Assembly (NCBI GenBank): GCA_964399235.1
Contig: CAYNQC010000023.1
Span: 1-17,373, forward strand
From: DASPPK01 sp964399235
Lineage (GTDB): Archaea; Thermoproteota; Bathyarchaeia; Bathyarchaeales; Bathycorpusculaceae
Reading direction: 5' to 3'
DNA: 17,373 nt
The position numbers were made by a program, and so were the translations under genes. Of this stretch, positions 1 through 6,705 are shown in pieces. Within the stretch, counting starts at the first letter, position 1, and every line of letters starts with the position of its first letter. The notes under the pieces are model-generated. The model worked only from the letters and a program-made list of their open reading frames with translations. It was not told where the DNA came from and made no database searches.

Positions 1-773
1 CCCACGTCCACCCAGAGTTTCTCACCTATCTTTCGGTAACCTATCTTCTCGTACAAACTTATTGCTGGATGGTTGTCAGACCTGACGAACAACGCGGCCA
101 TCTCGGCCCTTTCTAACGCCTCTTTTGTAATGGCAGACGTGCCAAGCATTGCGTATCCTTTGTTTCTGTGTTTGGCATCTGTGTATACTCCCCCTATCAT
201 CCATATTTGAGGCATTTGAATGAAGGACCCGGCATAAGAGACCATTACTTCATCCTTGAATACCCCGTAAATGGGCATTTTGGTTATCCAGTCAACATAT
301 TTTTTCATGTACGCACTTGGGCGATCTTTTCTACTAAGGACAAGCTGCGCAAACTTTGAAGCGTCTTCCTCAGTGCTCAGACGTTTGACGAGTTTTGAGC
401 TAACAAATTTCGCGTTTTCCTTTCTGATCAGCATCCAGTTCTCAACGTAAATTTTTGCATTGGGAAATCTCCTCTTGACGGGTCGCAGCATACTTGGCGG
501 CGCATGGATAACGAAATGGTCCTTCGGTGCATATCCAATCAGCATCTCAGCAATTTCCTCTTCGCATTCAAGAATTATGCTTGGAACATCGGTTCCTGTG
601 TAGAGCAGAATATATCCACGAAGATCATGCTTTTCGAAGACTGCATGAATCGTCGTGTGTTCAGGATCATACTGGATATCATATAGCGCAAAAACGTGCC
701 TTATGACGTCTTGACTGATGTGCTTAATGAAGCGTTCCCTATTGTGTTCGTCAATCTTTTCAGGTGCACCCAT
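1..773 (-). CDS. GNAT-family N-acetyltransferase (3' end beyond window)
   Basis: Reading the minus strand from an ATG at 773 gives about 257 residues open to the left edge, so the C-terminus is missing. The last third is a recognisable GNAT acetyl-CoA domain: a beta-strand (IWMIGGVYTDAKHRNKGYA) leading into the R/H-x-N-K-G-Y-A pyrophosphate-binding loop, then FVRSDNHPAISLYEKIGY, the typical closing segment before the last strands. The first ~120 residues are a separate N-terminal region, as in two-domain GNATs. Family members move an acetyl group from acetyl-CoA to an amine; the substrate cannot be read from sequence. It starts 33 nt after the stop of the upstream class V PLP enzyme, in the same frame, with an AAGGTG motif before the ATG, so the two are probably one operon. 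The only in-frame codons upstream of the ATG before a stop are non-ATG. Confidence 0.85.
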   Translation of the reverse strand, partial: MGAPEKIDEHNRERFIKHISQDVIRHVFALYDIQYDPEHTTIHAVFEKHDLRGYILLYTGTDVPSIILECEEEIAEMLIGYAPKDHFVIHAPPSMLRPVKRRFPNAKIYVENWMLIRKENAKFVSSKLVKRLSTEEDASKFAQLVLSRKDRPSAYMKKYVDWITKMPIYGVFKDEVMVSYAGSFIQMPQIWMIGGVYTDAKHRNKGYAMLGTSAITKEALERAEMAALFVRSDNHPAISLYEKIGYRKIGEKLWVDV

Positions 774-806
774 GTAAGATGTGGCACCTTGCGGGTGATT
801 CAGCGT

Positions 807-1937
807 TTATTTCCAGATTTCTTTAATCTCTTCGACCAGCTTGTCAATTTCCTCTTCGGTGTTATAAAAGTGCGGGGAAACTCTGATCCCTTTGGCCCTT
901 GCTGAAACAACCACGCCTTTTCTTTTCAGTTTCTCGACCACCTTTTTCGGTTCACTTACCTTGAAGTTCACTATTCCTGAGCGACACTGTTTCTCTTCGG
1001 GCGTCTGCAATTCAAGCCCTAGGTTCCGGACAGACGCTATGAGGTGATCTGTGAGCTTGATGATTCGCTTCCTGATGTTCTCAAGTCCGCAATCCCACAA
1101 AAGCTTCATTGCTGCCTGCGCGCCGATGTGACTGATTTCGGCTGGCGAGCCTACTTCAAAACGGCTGGCAGTCTTCGACAGTTTCATGTTCCAGATGTCG
1201 TAAAAGTCTGAAGTCTCAAACATCTCTTGGTTTACACTCGCCCATCCTGTGGAAGGGGGCTCAAGTTTCTCGATCAGCTCATCTTTCACGTACAAGTAGG
1301 CGGCTCCTGATGGGCTGAGTAACCATTTGTAACAGGAAGATGCCAAGAAGTCTACGTCATCTCTTTTAACATCAATCGGCATAGTCCCAACCGACTGTAT
1401 CGCGTCAACGATCAGGTAAGCTCCATGTTCGTGGGCAATTTCGCTTAGCACGCGAAGGTTGTGCCGGAAGCCATTAGCATACTCGACATGGCTGATTGCA
1501 ACTGCAACAGTTTTGTCGTCAACGGCTTTTTCCATGTCATCTAAAGAAACTTTTCCGCTCACATTTTTGACGTAATGGACTTTCACCCCGAGACTATTTC
1601 GCAGCCAAGGAAAGACCACTGAAGGATACTCCAAATCAGTTGTAACGATCTTTGATCCTCGCGGGTAGCTGAGAACGTTTGCAGTGAGGTTCATTCCTTC
1701 TGACGTGTTCGTGATTAGTGCTATCTCCTCGGTCCTTGCTCCGATGAGTTTTCCAAATTGGGATTTTCCCCAGTCTTTGCATTGAATCGAGGTCGTTCCA
1801 AGCCTTGAGTATTCGTCCATATACTTGCGAATTATGTCCACAATCGGTTTGGGAAGAGGTGACTGCGCGGCATGATTCATGAACGCTTTTTTCCGTGTGA
1901 TTGGGAATTGTTCACGGATTTCTTGTATGTTGTGCAC
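807..1937 (-). CDS. Class V aminotransferase-fold PLP-dependent enzyme
   Basis: 376 residues starting at GTG, preceded by a GGAGG motif about 11 nt upstream. The fold-type I PLP signature is clear: cofactor-binding TNTSEGMNL at 76-84, His150 (ISHVEYANG) stacking on the ring, Asp178 and Gln181 (VDAIQSVG) contacting the pyridine, and the Schiff-base Lys204 in SSCYKWL. The C-terminal domain (GIRVSPHFYNTEEEID) resembles isopenicillin-N-epimerase-like and other lyase or epimerase class V members. The reactive Cys loop expected of a cysteine desulfurase such as SufS is not visible, so a role in Fe-S sulfur mobilisation is unlikely. Cytosolic; substrate unknown. It is the promoter-proximal gene of a probable two-gene operon with the acetyltransferase. 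Confidence 0.88.
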   Translation of the reverse strand: MHNIQEIREQFPITRKKAFMNHAAQSPLPKPIVDIIRKYMDEYSRLGTTSIQCKDWGKSQFGKLIGARTEEIALITNTSEGMNLTANVLSYPRGSKIVTTDLEYPSVVFPWLRNSLGVKVHYVKNVSGKVSLDDMEKAVDDKTVAVAISHVEYANGFRHNLRVLSEIAHEHGAYLIVDAIQSVGTMPIDVKRDDVDFLASSCYKWLLSPSGAAYLYVKDELIEKLEPPSTGWASVNQEMFETSDFYDIWNMKLSKTASRFEVGSPAEISHIGAQAAMKLLWDCGLENIRKRIIKLTDHLIASVRNLGLELQTPEEKQCRSGIVNFKVSEPKKVVEKLKRKGVVVSARAKGIRVSPHFYNTEEEIDKLVEEIKEIWK

Positions 1938-1987
1938 CTAGAGGATCCTCCGCTCTTTTTGGGCAGAATCATTGTATTCATATCGGG

Positions 1988-1995
1988 TTATTAAA
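1988..1995 (-). promoter_or_regulatory. Candidate TATA box of the class V PLP gene
   Basis: On the minus strand the element reads TTTAATAA. It lies about 54 nt upstream of the GTG at 1937, which predicts a leader of roughly 28 nt containing the GGAGG site. Inference from spacing only. Confidence 0.4.
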
Positions 1996-2015
1996 GTCTC
2001 AACTATGACCATTAA

Positions 2016-3113
2016 CTAGTAGACACCGGAAATTGAGTAACCCCCGAAACAGATCCAATGTTTTCTAAGCAGTCTTTTTAGTTCATCGATAGTGTTGTTC
2101 ACGCTGGCACGGCAGTCATATGGTTCGTCTGGCGGTGTGCAATCCTCTTTGACATCTACCGTGGTGAGACCTGTGGCCCCCGCAACAAGCGCGTACCAGC
2201 AGAGCGGCAAAACTTTGGGATTATATCCGCTGCCAGGCATCAACACGAGTTTTCCATCGCAAACTGACTCGGCAGTATCCCTTATCATCTTGGACAATTC
2301 GAAGAAGCCTTCAACGGTCAAGGACAAGTTTCCAAGGGTGTCTTCGAAGTGTGCATCACTTCCACCATTGGCGATTATTATCTCGGGTCTGAACTCTTCA
2401 GCTAAAGGAACGAAAATTTCCTTCAAAGCATGAAGATACGAGCCGTTCCCAGTTCCAATTGGCAACGGTATGTTGATGTTATAGCCTTCTCCCTTTCCTT
2501 CTCCAAACTGCCAAGTGAACCCTGTTCCGGGGTAAATGGTCCTTGGGTCTTGATGCAAGGATATGTATAACACTGTCGGATCCTTGTAGTAAATGTTACT
2601 TGTTCCATTTCCAAAATGGACGTCATAATCAAGAATCAAGAGCCGAGACAAATTATGTTCACTTCTAAGGTACTCGGTCAAAATCGCGATGTCATTGAAG
2701 AGACAGAAACCTCCACCATAGTTTCTGCCCGCGTGGTGATATCCACCACCTATGGAAACTGATCTTCTTACTGTTCCTTCGATGACTGCTTTTCCACATT
2801 CGATTGCATTGCCACAAATAAGTAAAGCGCTTTCCAGAATCTCTCGGGAGACAGGTGTTTCAGCGTCGTACGGCTTGTTTTCTTCTGCCAATTGAAAAAC
2901 AAGGTCAACGTATTGTTCATCATGCACTCTGAGAAGGTCCTCTCTAGACGCGGGCTGCGGCTGGTGAAGGAGAACTGCAGGATTGTTGAGTAAACCTCGT
3001 TGTCTAAAGAATTCCATTGCATTGGTGAAACGGTCGCCTCTGAAGGGATGTCCTTCCCCCAGGTCATATTGTCCGAATTTCTCATGAAAGCCTATCATGG
3101 TTTTTTCAGTCAA
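2016..3113 (-). CDS. Histone deacetylase-family (AcuC/HDAC-like) amidohydrolase
   Basis: 365 residues from ATG at 3113, close to the usual length of archaeal and bacterial HDAC-fold enzymes. The zinc-dependent deacetylase active site is complete: the catalytic His-His pair at 126-127 (GGGYHHAGR), GFCLFND at 135-141, zinc ligands Asp164 and His166 in LDYDVHFGNG, the third ligand Asp253 in NGGSDAHFED, and the transition-state Tyr297 in PGSGYNP. An oddity is Phe167 where most members have a second His (D-x-D-x-H-H-G). That position is not a zinc ligand, so activity should be kept. Known substrates in the family are acetyl-lysine proteins and acetylated polyamines; which applies here cannot be told. 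It stands alone, 104 bp from its upstream neighbour, with its own TATA box. Confidence 0.9.
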   Translation of the reverse strand: MTEKTMIGFHEKFGQYDLGEGHPFRGDRFTNAMEFFRQRGLLNNPAVLLHQPQPASREDLLRVHDEQYVDLVFQLAEENKPYDAETPVSREILESALLICGNAIECGKAVIEGTVRRSVSIGGGYHHAGRNYGGGFCLFNDIAILTEYLRSEHNLSRLLILDYDVHFGNGTSNIYYKDPTVLYISLHQDPRTIYPGTGFTWQFGEGKGEGYNINIPLPIGTGNGSYLHALKEIFVPLAEEFRPEIIIANGGSDAHFEDTLGNLSLTVEGFFELSKMIRDTAESVCDGKLVLMPGSGYNPKVLPLCWYALVAGATGLTTVDVKEDCTPPDEPYDCRASVNNTIDELKRLLRKHWICFGGYSISGVY

Positions 3114-3148
3114 TCAATATGCACTCGAATGTATGATTCAGCTGATGA

Positions 3149-3159
3149 CCTATAAAATC
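3149..3159 (-). promoter_or_regulatory. Candidate TATA box of the HDAC-like gene
   Basis: The minus-strand sequence GATTTTATAGG is centred 41 nt upstream of the ATG at 3113. Archaeal initiation about 26 nt downstream would leave a leader of about 15 nt, which lacks a clear Shine-Dalgarno motif. Confidence 0.5.
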
Positions 3160-3173
3160 TGTGTGACCGAATG

Positions 3174-3194
3174 AAAAGTTCAAAAACAGAAAAA
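3174..3194 (-). terminator. Poly-T terminator after the CdvA-like gene
   Basis: On the minus strand, starting 24 nt after the stop of the CdvA-like gene, there are three T tracts in 21 nt (T5 at 3190-3194, T5 at 3182-3186, T4 at 3174-3177). Short U-rich runs without a required hairpin are the known form of archaeal intrinsic terminator. It sits just upstream of the next gene's TATA box. Confidence 0.5.
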
Positions 3195-3217
3195 GGGGAA
3201 TGGACTACTGACAATTG

Positions 3218-3814
3218 TCAGGCTTCTTGCTTTTCCTCAGTTTTTTCCCCGCTGTCTGCCGCCGTCACTTCTTTGCATTCTACAGTTTCAACTACTGCTT
3301 CCTGATGAGTTTGACTATCCTCTTTGTTTTCTACGGATGCTGTCTCTTCCAAGAATTTGACTTTGGGCTGTATGGTCACGGTCTCCTCTGGTTGCTGCTC
3401 ACCCACTTCTTCCAACGGAAACTCTCCGCCTGCAAGCTGATCTGTTGCATCTCTGACTTCTTCAAGTTCATGCTTGGACGTATCAAGGCCGAGCGCAAGA
3501 AGGTCGCTTTCGCGTTGATATGCTTCCTCATCTATCTCGCCTGTAACATGACGGATTTCAAAGTTTGCCAAGAGAATCTCCATGGTCTTGACCTGTCCTT
3601 CAAGTTCAACGACTTTGGTGGCCATTTTCTCAAGCAAGGCTTTCTGTTGTTTTTCGATCTCTGCAATAGCATCGTCAATTTCTCTGTCGAACATGTCGTG
3701 CGTAGACTGAGAAATTCTGCCTGTTGTCAGCAAATTGTCCAATGCTTGTCTCTTTTTTCTAGCTACCTCGTATTCTTCGTTTAATCTCTTAAAAGAATGC
3801 TTCCACGAGATCAA
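3218..3814 (-). CDS. CdvA-like coiled-coil protein
   Basis: 198 residues from a TTG at 3814. Nearly all of the first 130 residues are charged heptad-like coiled coil (a run of E/K/Q with L/I/M/V spacing), with HVTGEIDEEAY in the second half of the helix. The last ~70 residues are an acidic, Glu/Thr/Val-rich, probably disordered tail ending EKTEEKQEA. The layout recalls CdvA-like proteins of Thermoproteota, which work with ESCRT-III-like CdvB in division, but no CdvB or CdvC gene is in this window and the assignment rests on resemblance. The reading frame is open up to 3928, but a TATA box at 3871-3882 would fall inside a longer protein, and a GGTG motif sits 8 nt before the TTG, so the shorter form is preferred. 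Confidence 0.6.
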   Translation of the reverse strand: MISWKHSFKRLNEEYEVARKKRQALDNLLTTGRISQSTHDMFDREIDDAIAEIEKQQKALLEKMATKVVELEGQVKTMEILLANFEIRHVTGEIDEEAYQRESDLLALGLDTSKHELEEVRDATDQLAGGEFPLEEVGEQQPEETVTIQPKVKFLEETASVENKEDSQTHQEAVVETVECKEVTAADSGEKTEEKQEA

Positions 3815-3870
3815 ATTGCTGCACCGTGCAACTCTCTTGCCCAGAAGTAGCAAATAACCTTTGTTAACAT

Positions 3871-3882
3871 GCAGATATATCG
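3871..3882 (-). promoter_or_regulatory. Candidate TATA box of the CdvA-like gene
   Basis: CGATATATCTGC on the minus strand. Its centre is about 63 nt from the TTG at 3814, giving a predicted leader of about 37 nt. It decides against a start at 3928. Confidence 0.45.
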
Positions 3883-4052
3883 GTAGCTGATTAATCTGGC
3901 TTCTTTTTTCAGATCGATGGAAAATCAAGCGTTAAAAGCATGGGCATCACAACAAGGCAGGATGCACTTAAAGAGTGAAACATCTTCAAACCTATCGAAA
4001 CACTAAAAAACACCTTCACCGACTTTCTAGAAACGAAAGATCAAATCACAGA

Positions 4053-4150
4053 GGGCCCGTAGCTCAGTAAGGACAGAGCACCGGACTTTTAAGCGAAGGT
4101 GTCACATGGAAATCCGGGGGTCCCGGGTTCAATTCCCGGCGGGCCCGCCA
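4053..4150 (+). tRNA. tRNA-Lys(UUU) with a 20-nt intron at 37/38
   Basis: The acceptor GGGCCCG (4053-4059) pairs perfectly with CGGGCCC (4140-4146); discriminator G4147 and CCA (4148-4150) are encoded. The D stem is GCTC/GAGC and the T arm is CCGGG-TTCAATT-CCCGG (4123-4139). The anticodon stem CCGGA (4081-4085) pairs with TCCGG (4113-4117). Between the halves is the loop CTTTTA, then about 20 extra nt (4092-4111), then A. Removing them gives the standard 7-nt loop CTTTTAA with anticodon TTT at 4088-4090. Repeated A residues at both junctions leave the exact cut ambiguous by 1-2 nt. The bulge-helix-bulge is imperfect: the best central helix (CTTT with ATGG) has one mismatch. A candidate A-rich promoter element lies near 4003-4013. 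Confidence 0.93.
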
Positions 4151-4301
4151 ACAACAAGGCACCAGTTTTCGGCATACGCCTTCATATTTCAGCAACGTGC
4201 TCTTTCGGTAGTTTGGTTATAGAGGATTTTTCCATAAGTATTTATCTATGAAGAGAAACCATAGAGATTTGAGTAGGGAGAAAGGGGTTAGGCTCTAGGA
4301 A

Positions 4302-4309
4302 GGAGGTGA
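4302..4309 (+). promoter_or_regulatory. Strong ribosome binding site of the small membrane protein gene
   Basis: GGAGGTGA matches the archaeal anti-Shine-Dalgarno sequence over 8 nt and lies 4 nt before the GTG at 4314, fixing the start. A TATA-like AAGTATTTATC lies near 4234-4246, implying a leader of roughly 45-50 nt. Confidence 0.8.
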
Positions 4310-4313
4310 ACGT

Positions 4314-4556
4314 GTGGAGTTCTCGATAAATGCCAAGCAGGCAATAGCCATAGTATGGACAATTATCGCTTTCGTCATTTCGCTAATAATCGTGCTCGCA
4401 TTGGGCTTTCCAACTTATGGTAGTTATGGCACCGTCTTCGGCGGGCCTTGGCAATGGCTAGTGGCAATGTTCTTCGGGCTGTTTCTCGTGATAACTGTCC
4501 CAGTATATTTGCTGATAGCGCTCTGGCATATAGTGTCCAAGTGGGATAGTGCCTAG
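4314..4556 (+). CDS. Small two-helix membrane protein, unrecognised
   Basis: 80 residues from GTG, with the best ribosome binding site in the window directly upstream. There are two hydrophobic segments: roughly residues 10-32 (AIAIVWTIIAFVISLIIVLA) and 47-70 (WLVAMFFGLFLVITVPVYLL). They are separated by a Gly/Tyr/Pro-rich loop (GFPTYGSYGTVFGGPW). No charged or catalytic residues lie within the helices. The N-terminus (MEFSINAKQ) and C-terminus (WHIVSKWDSA) are short and probably on the same side of the membrane. I do not recognise a family. It is monocistronic: tRNA-Lys lies upstream and a convergent surface-protein gene downstream. The strong translation signal suggests it is well expressed. 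Confidence 0.75.
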   Translation: MEFSINAKQAIAIVWTIIAFVISLIIVLALGFPTYGSYGTVFGGPWQWLVAMFFGLFLVITVPVYLLIALWHIVSKWDSA

Positions 4557-4560
4557 CTCG

Positions 4561-4583
4561 CCTGAAACGTTTTAGGTTTCAGG
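4561..4583 (+). terminator. Perfect 8-bp hairpin just after the small membrane protein gene
   Basis: CCTGAAAC (4561-4568) and GTTTCAGG (4576-4583) form a perfect inverted repeat around a 7-nt loop, 5 nt after the TAG stop at 4556. No long T tract follows, so it may act as a 3'-end stabiliser or as a terminator for either of the convergent genes. The rest of 4584-4750 shows nothing convincing. Confidence 0.45.
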
Positions 4584-4750
4584 TATACCTGCCTGTGCAA
4601 AAACTACGTGGAAAAGTATACCTCAACCTGCGAAATACTTCGCTTTGTCATTGTGAATCTCTCTATCCATTCAGTATATTGCCTGTTGGCGATAGAAAAT
4701 TTCCTGGCCGACAGAATCAATGTCGAAGTTTTTCGTGTGAAATCGTCTTT

Positions 4751-6409
4751 CTATATGTGCGGGTGAGCTATTACAGTATAGACCGGGCGCGTCTTCCTCC
4801 TGCGCATCCTGCTCGATGCGAAAAGCAGGAACAGGAATACTACACCTGCTATTACGGCTATTATAACGATGATGGAGAAAACAAGCCAATCGAAAGTTGG
4901 GAAAAACGGCGGATAAGGCAGAATCGTGACGGTCCCGTCGACAAATGTGTTGTCTGCTGTTCGTGTTTCTCCTTCAACCGGTTCAGCCACACCTGATATT
5001 ATGTACTTCAGTGGAGGCACGCCGACCGTGTTCCATGCAAAAACCAATTGAGCTTCCACTGCCGGCACAAGATTAGCAACGTATTTCCTGCCGACTTGAA
5101 CATGGTCATAGTAGACGCTCACGTAGAACGATTCGTTTGTCAAGCCTTTGTTCTTCACTGTGACGACGACATTCACGGTTTGTCCAGCCTCTGCTACGGT
5201 GGGCGAAGGGACAACGTTCAAAACGGCAACGTCATGATCTTCTTCAGGAGGCTTCCCGCTTTTGATTTCAACAGTCCCATCCACAAAAGTGTTGTCCGAA
5301 GGATTGGTGTCTCCAGAAAGAGGTGCAGAAGCACTTATCGTGTATATGCCAGGATTGATAGAATTCGTATTCCACGTGAAGCTGAGGTTCTCTTCCGCAA
5401 AAGGCGAGAGCTCGGTGACGCCTCGGGTTTCAATAGCAACAGAATCATAATACACAGTCAAATCGAATGTTTCCGACAGGTTGCCCTTGTTGAGAACAGT
5501 GATCACTATTCCTATGGATTCACCCTGAACGACTGAACCGCTTGAAAGCGCTAAGCCCGTTATGGCAATGTCTCTTTCAGCCACGGTAAACGTCGTAAAG
5601 ATCGGTGGGCTGTAAGCTCTGCCTCCGCTTTCTATAGGACCTGTTAAAGGAACTGCCGAAACGTTGCACAGACCGACCTCTGCAGAAATCGGTATTTGTG
5701 ACGAGGCTTGCACGTTGCTTTTTCCAGGGGGAAAGAGGATTTCCTGCATCTGTACATAGACTATTGGGTTTTTCATCGAGTCCTCGACATCGACTTTTAT
5801 TACAGCTCGTTTTTCTGTGAATGCGATGTTCTGAACCGTCATGTTGAAAACAACCAGATCAAGTCTAGAGAATAACGTACGGGGCTGAAGTTGGAAGCTT
5901 AGGGTGGCTAGTTCCGTAATTTGAACAATCCAGCCAACTCTGAAAATCATGACGTCTGTTACGACTTGTCCAGCAATGTCTGTCGTAACGACCGCAGTCC
6001 ATTGGCCAAAGATGGTTTTTTCAGCGTTATTGCAGGGCCACGGAAGTCTAAACGAGTACTCAGCGATTCCACTCATGTCAGTGGTTCCTACTCCCACGAA
6101 AGATATGTTTTGAAATGCGTTTGAAGGTCCACTTACCTGAAAAGCAACCAACATATTACACTGCGGGTCATCGTTATAGGTCGCAAGTGCTCGAAGAACG
6201 ACAAGCTCCTGTGGTTCAAAAGCGTCAGATGACATATTCGCTCCTTTTCCATCGAAGGGAGTCTTCTCCGTGAACAGATCAATGACTGCTCCTGTGCTAG
6301 TGTTCGTTAGGGAGCGCGCCGAGTTTGGGCTAACATATACCGTCAGAATAATGAACAGCATCAAGGCTAGCCCAATCGAAAGACGCAGCCTTCCCTTTCT
6401 CCCGAACAT
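4751..6409 (-). CDS. Exported surface protein with two CARDB repeats and C-terminal membrane anchor
   Basis: 552 residues from ATG at 6409, preceded by GAAGGAAAGAG. The frame stays open to a GTG at 6454, but the ATG gives a normal signal sequence: basic FGRKGRLRL then a hydrophobic stretch at about 10-30. Residues ~50-280 are beta-rich Ig-like regions. Two CARDB-type repeats follow (about 277-382 and 392-496), each with a V-x-V-x-V-x-N-K-G core, VYYD, F-x-W-N and an almost identical ending DNTFVDGTV. A membrane helix near 509-531 and a basic tail (RMRRRK) anchor it, with most of the protein outside. Many N-x-S/T sequons suggest N-glycosylation. CARDB repeats are known as cell-adhesion-type domains of archaeal and bacterial surface proteins; the ligand here is unknown. 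It lies downstream of, and in the same direction as, the dockerin protein gene. Confidence 0.82.
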   Translation of the reverse strand: MFGRKGRLRLSIGLALMLFIILTVYVSPNSARSLTNTSTGAVIDLFTEKTPFDGKGANMSSDAFEPQELVVLRALATYNDDPQCNMLVAFQVSGPSNAFQNISFVGVGTTDMSGIAEYSFRLPWPCNNAEKTIFGQWTAVVTTDIAGQVVTDVMIFRVGWIVQITELATLSFQLQPRTLFSRLDLVVFNMTVQNIAFTEKRAVIKVDVEDSMKNPIVYVQMQEILFPPGKSNVQASSQIPISAEVGLCNVSAVPLTGPIESGGRAYSPPIFTTFTVAERDIAITGLALSSGSVVQGESIGIVITVLNKGNLSETFDLTVYYDSVAIETRGVTELSPFAEENLSFTWNTNSINPGIYTISASAPLSGDTNPSDNTFVDGTVEIKSGKPPEEDHDVAVLNVVPSPTVAEAGQTVNVVVTVKNKGLTNESFYVSVYYDHVQVGRKYVANLVPAVEAQLVFAWNTVGVPPLKYIISGVAEPVEGETRTADNTFVDGTVTILPYPPFFPTFDWLVFSIIVIIAVIAGVVFLFLLFASSRMRRRKTRPVYTVIAHPHI

Positions 6410-6630
6410 TCTCTTTCCTTCACGATTGAAGCATATCGAACAAGTCGCCAGCACTCTGGGAACCAGACCCAGCTATGCGCAACTGACCCGAAGTCTCCCT
6501 ACTCTCATCGAAGACTGGATCAATGTCCTATTTAGACGCTTATGGAAGATTCCTCTATGCTTGCGAGGCAAATGCTTCACGATCAATCTATCATTGGCGG
6601 ACTTGAAAGAAAAACATGCTTTTCAATTGG

Positions 6631-6640
6631 ATAATATATC
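6631..6640 (-). promoter_or_regulatory. Candidate TATA box upstream of the CARDB protein gene
   Basis: GATATATTAT on the minus strand in the 296-bp spacer between the two surface-protein genes. If used, the leader to 6409 would be about 200 nt, which is long. No other gene or RNA is apparent in 6410-6705. Confidence 0.35.
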
Positions 6641-6705
6641 AAGAAGGGCAATATGCTCACTATGCCCGGAAGCGGAAACCATGCTCACGGCTTCTTAGAT
6701 ATCTG

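Noticed and set aside
3215..3784. 189-codon plus-strand frame with hydrophobic composition
   Set aside because: It is the antisense of the CdvA-like coiled coil; the charged coiled-coil codons read as Phe/Leu/Cys on the other strand.
6270..6698. 142-codon plus-strand frame in the surface-protein spacer
   Set aside because: It half overlaps the CARDB gene's signal-peptide region antisense, and the remainder has no family resemblance or ribosome site.
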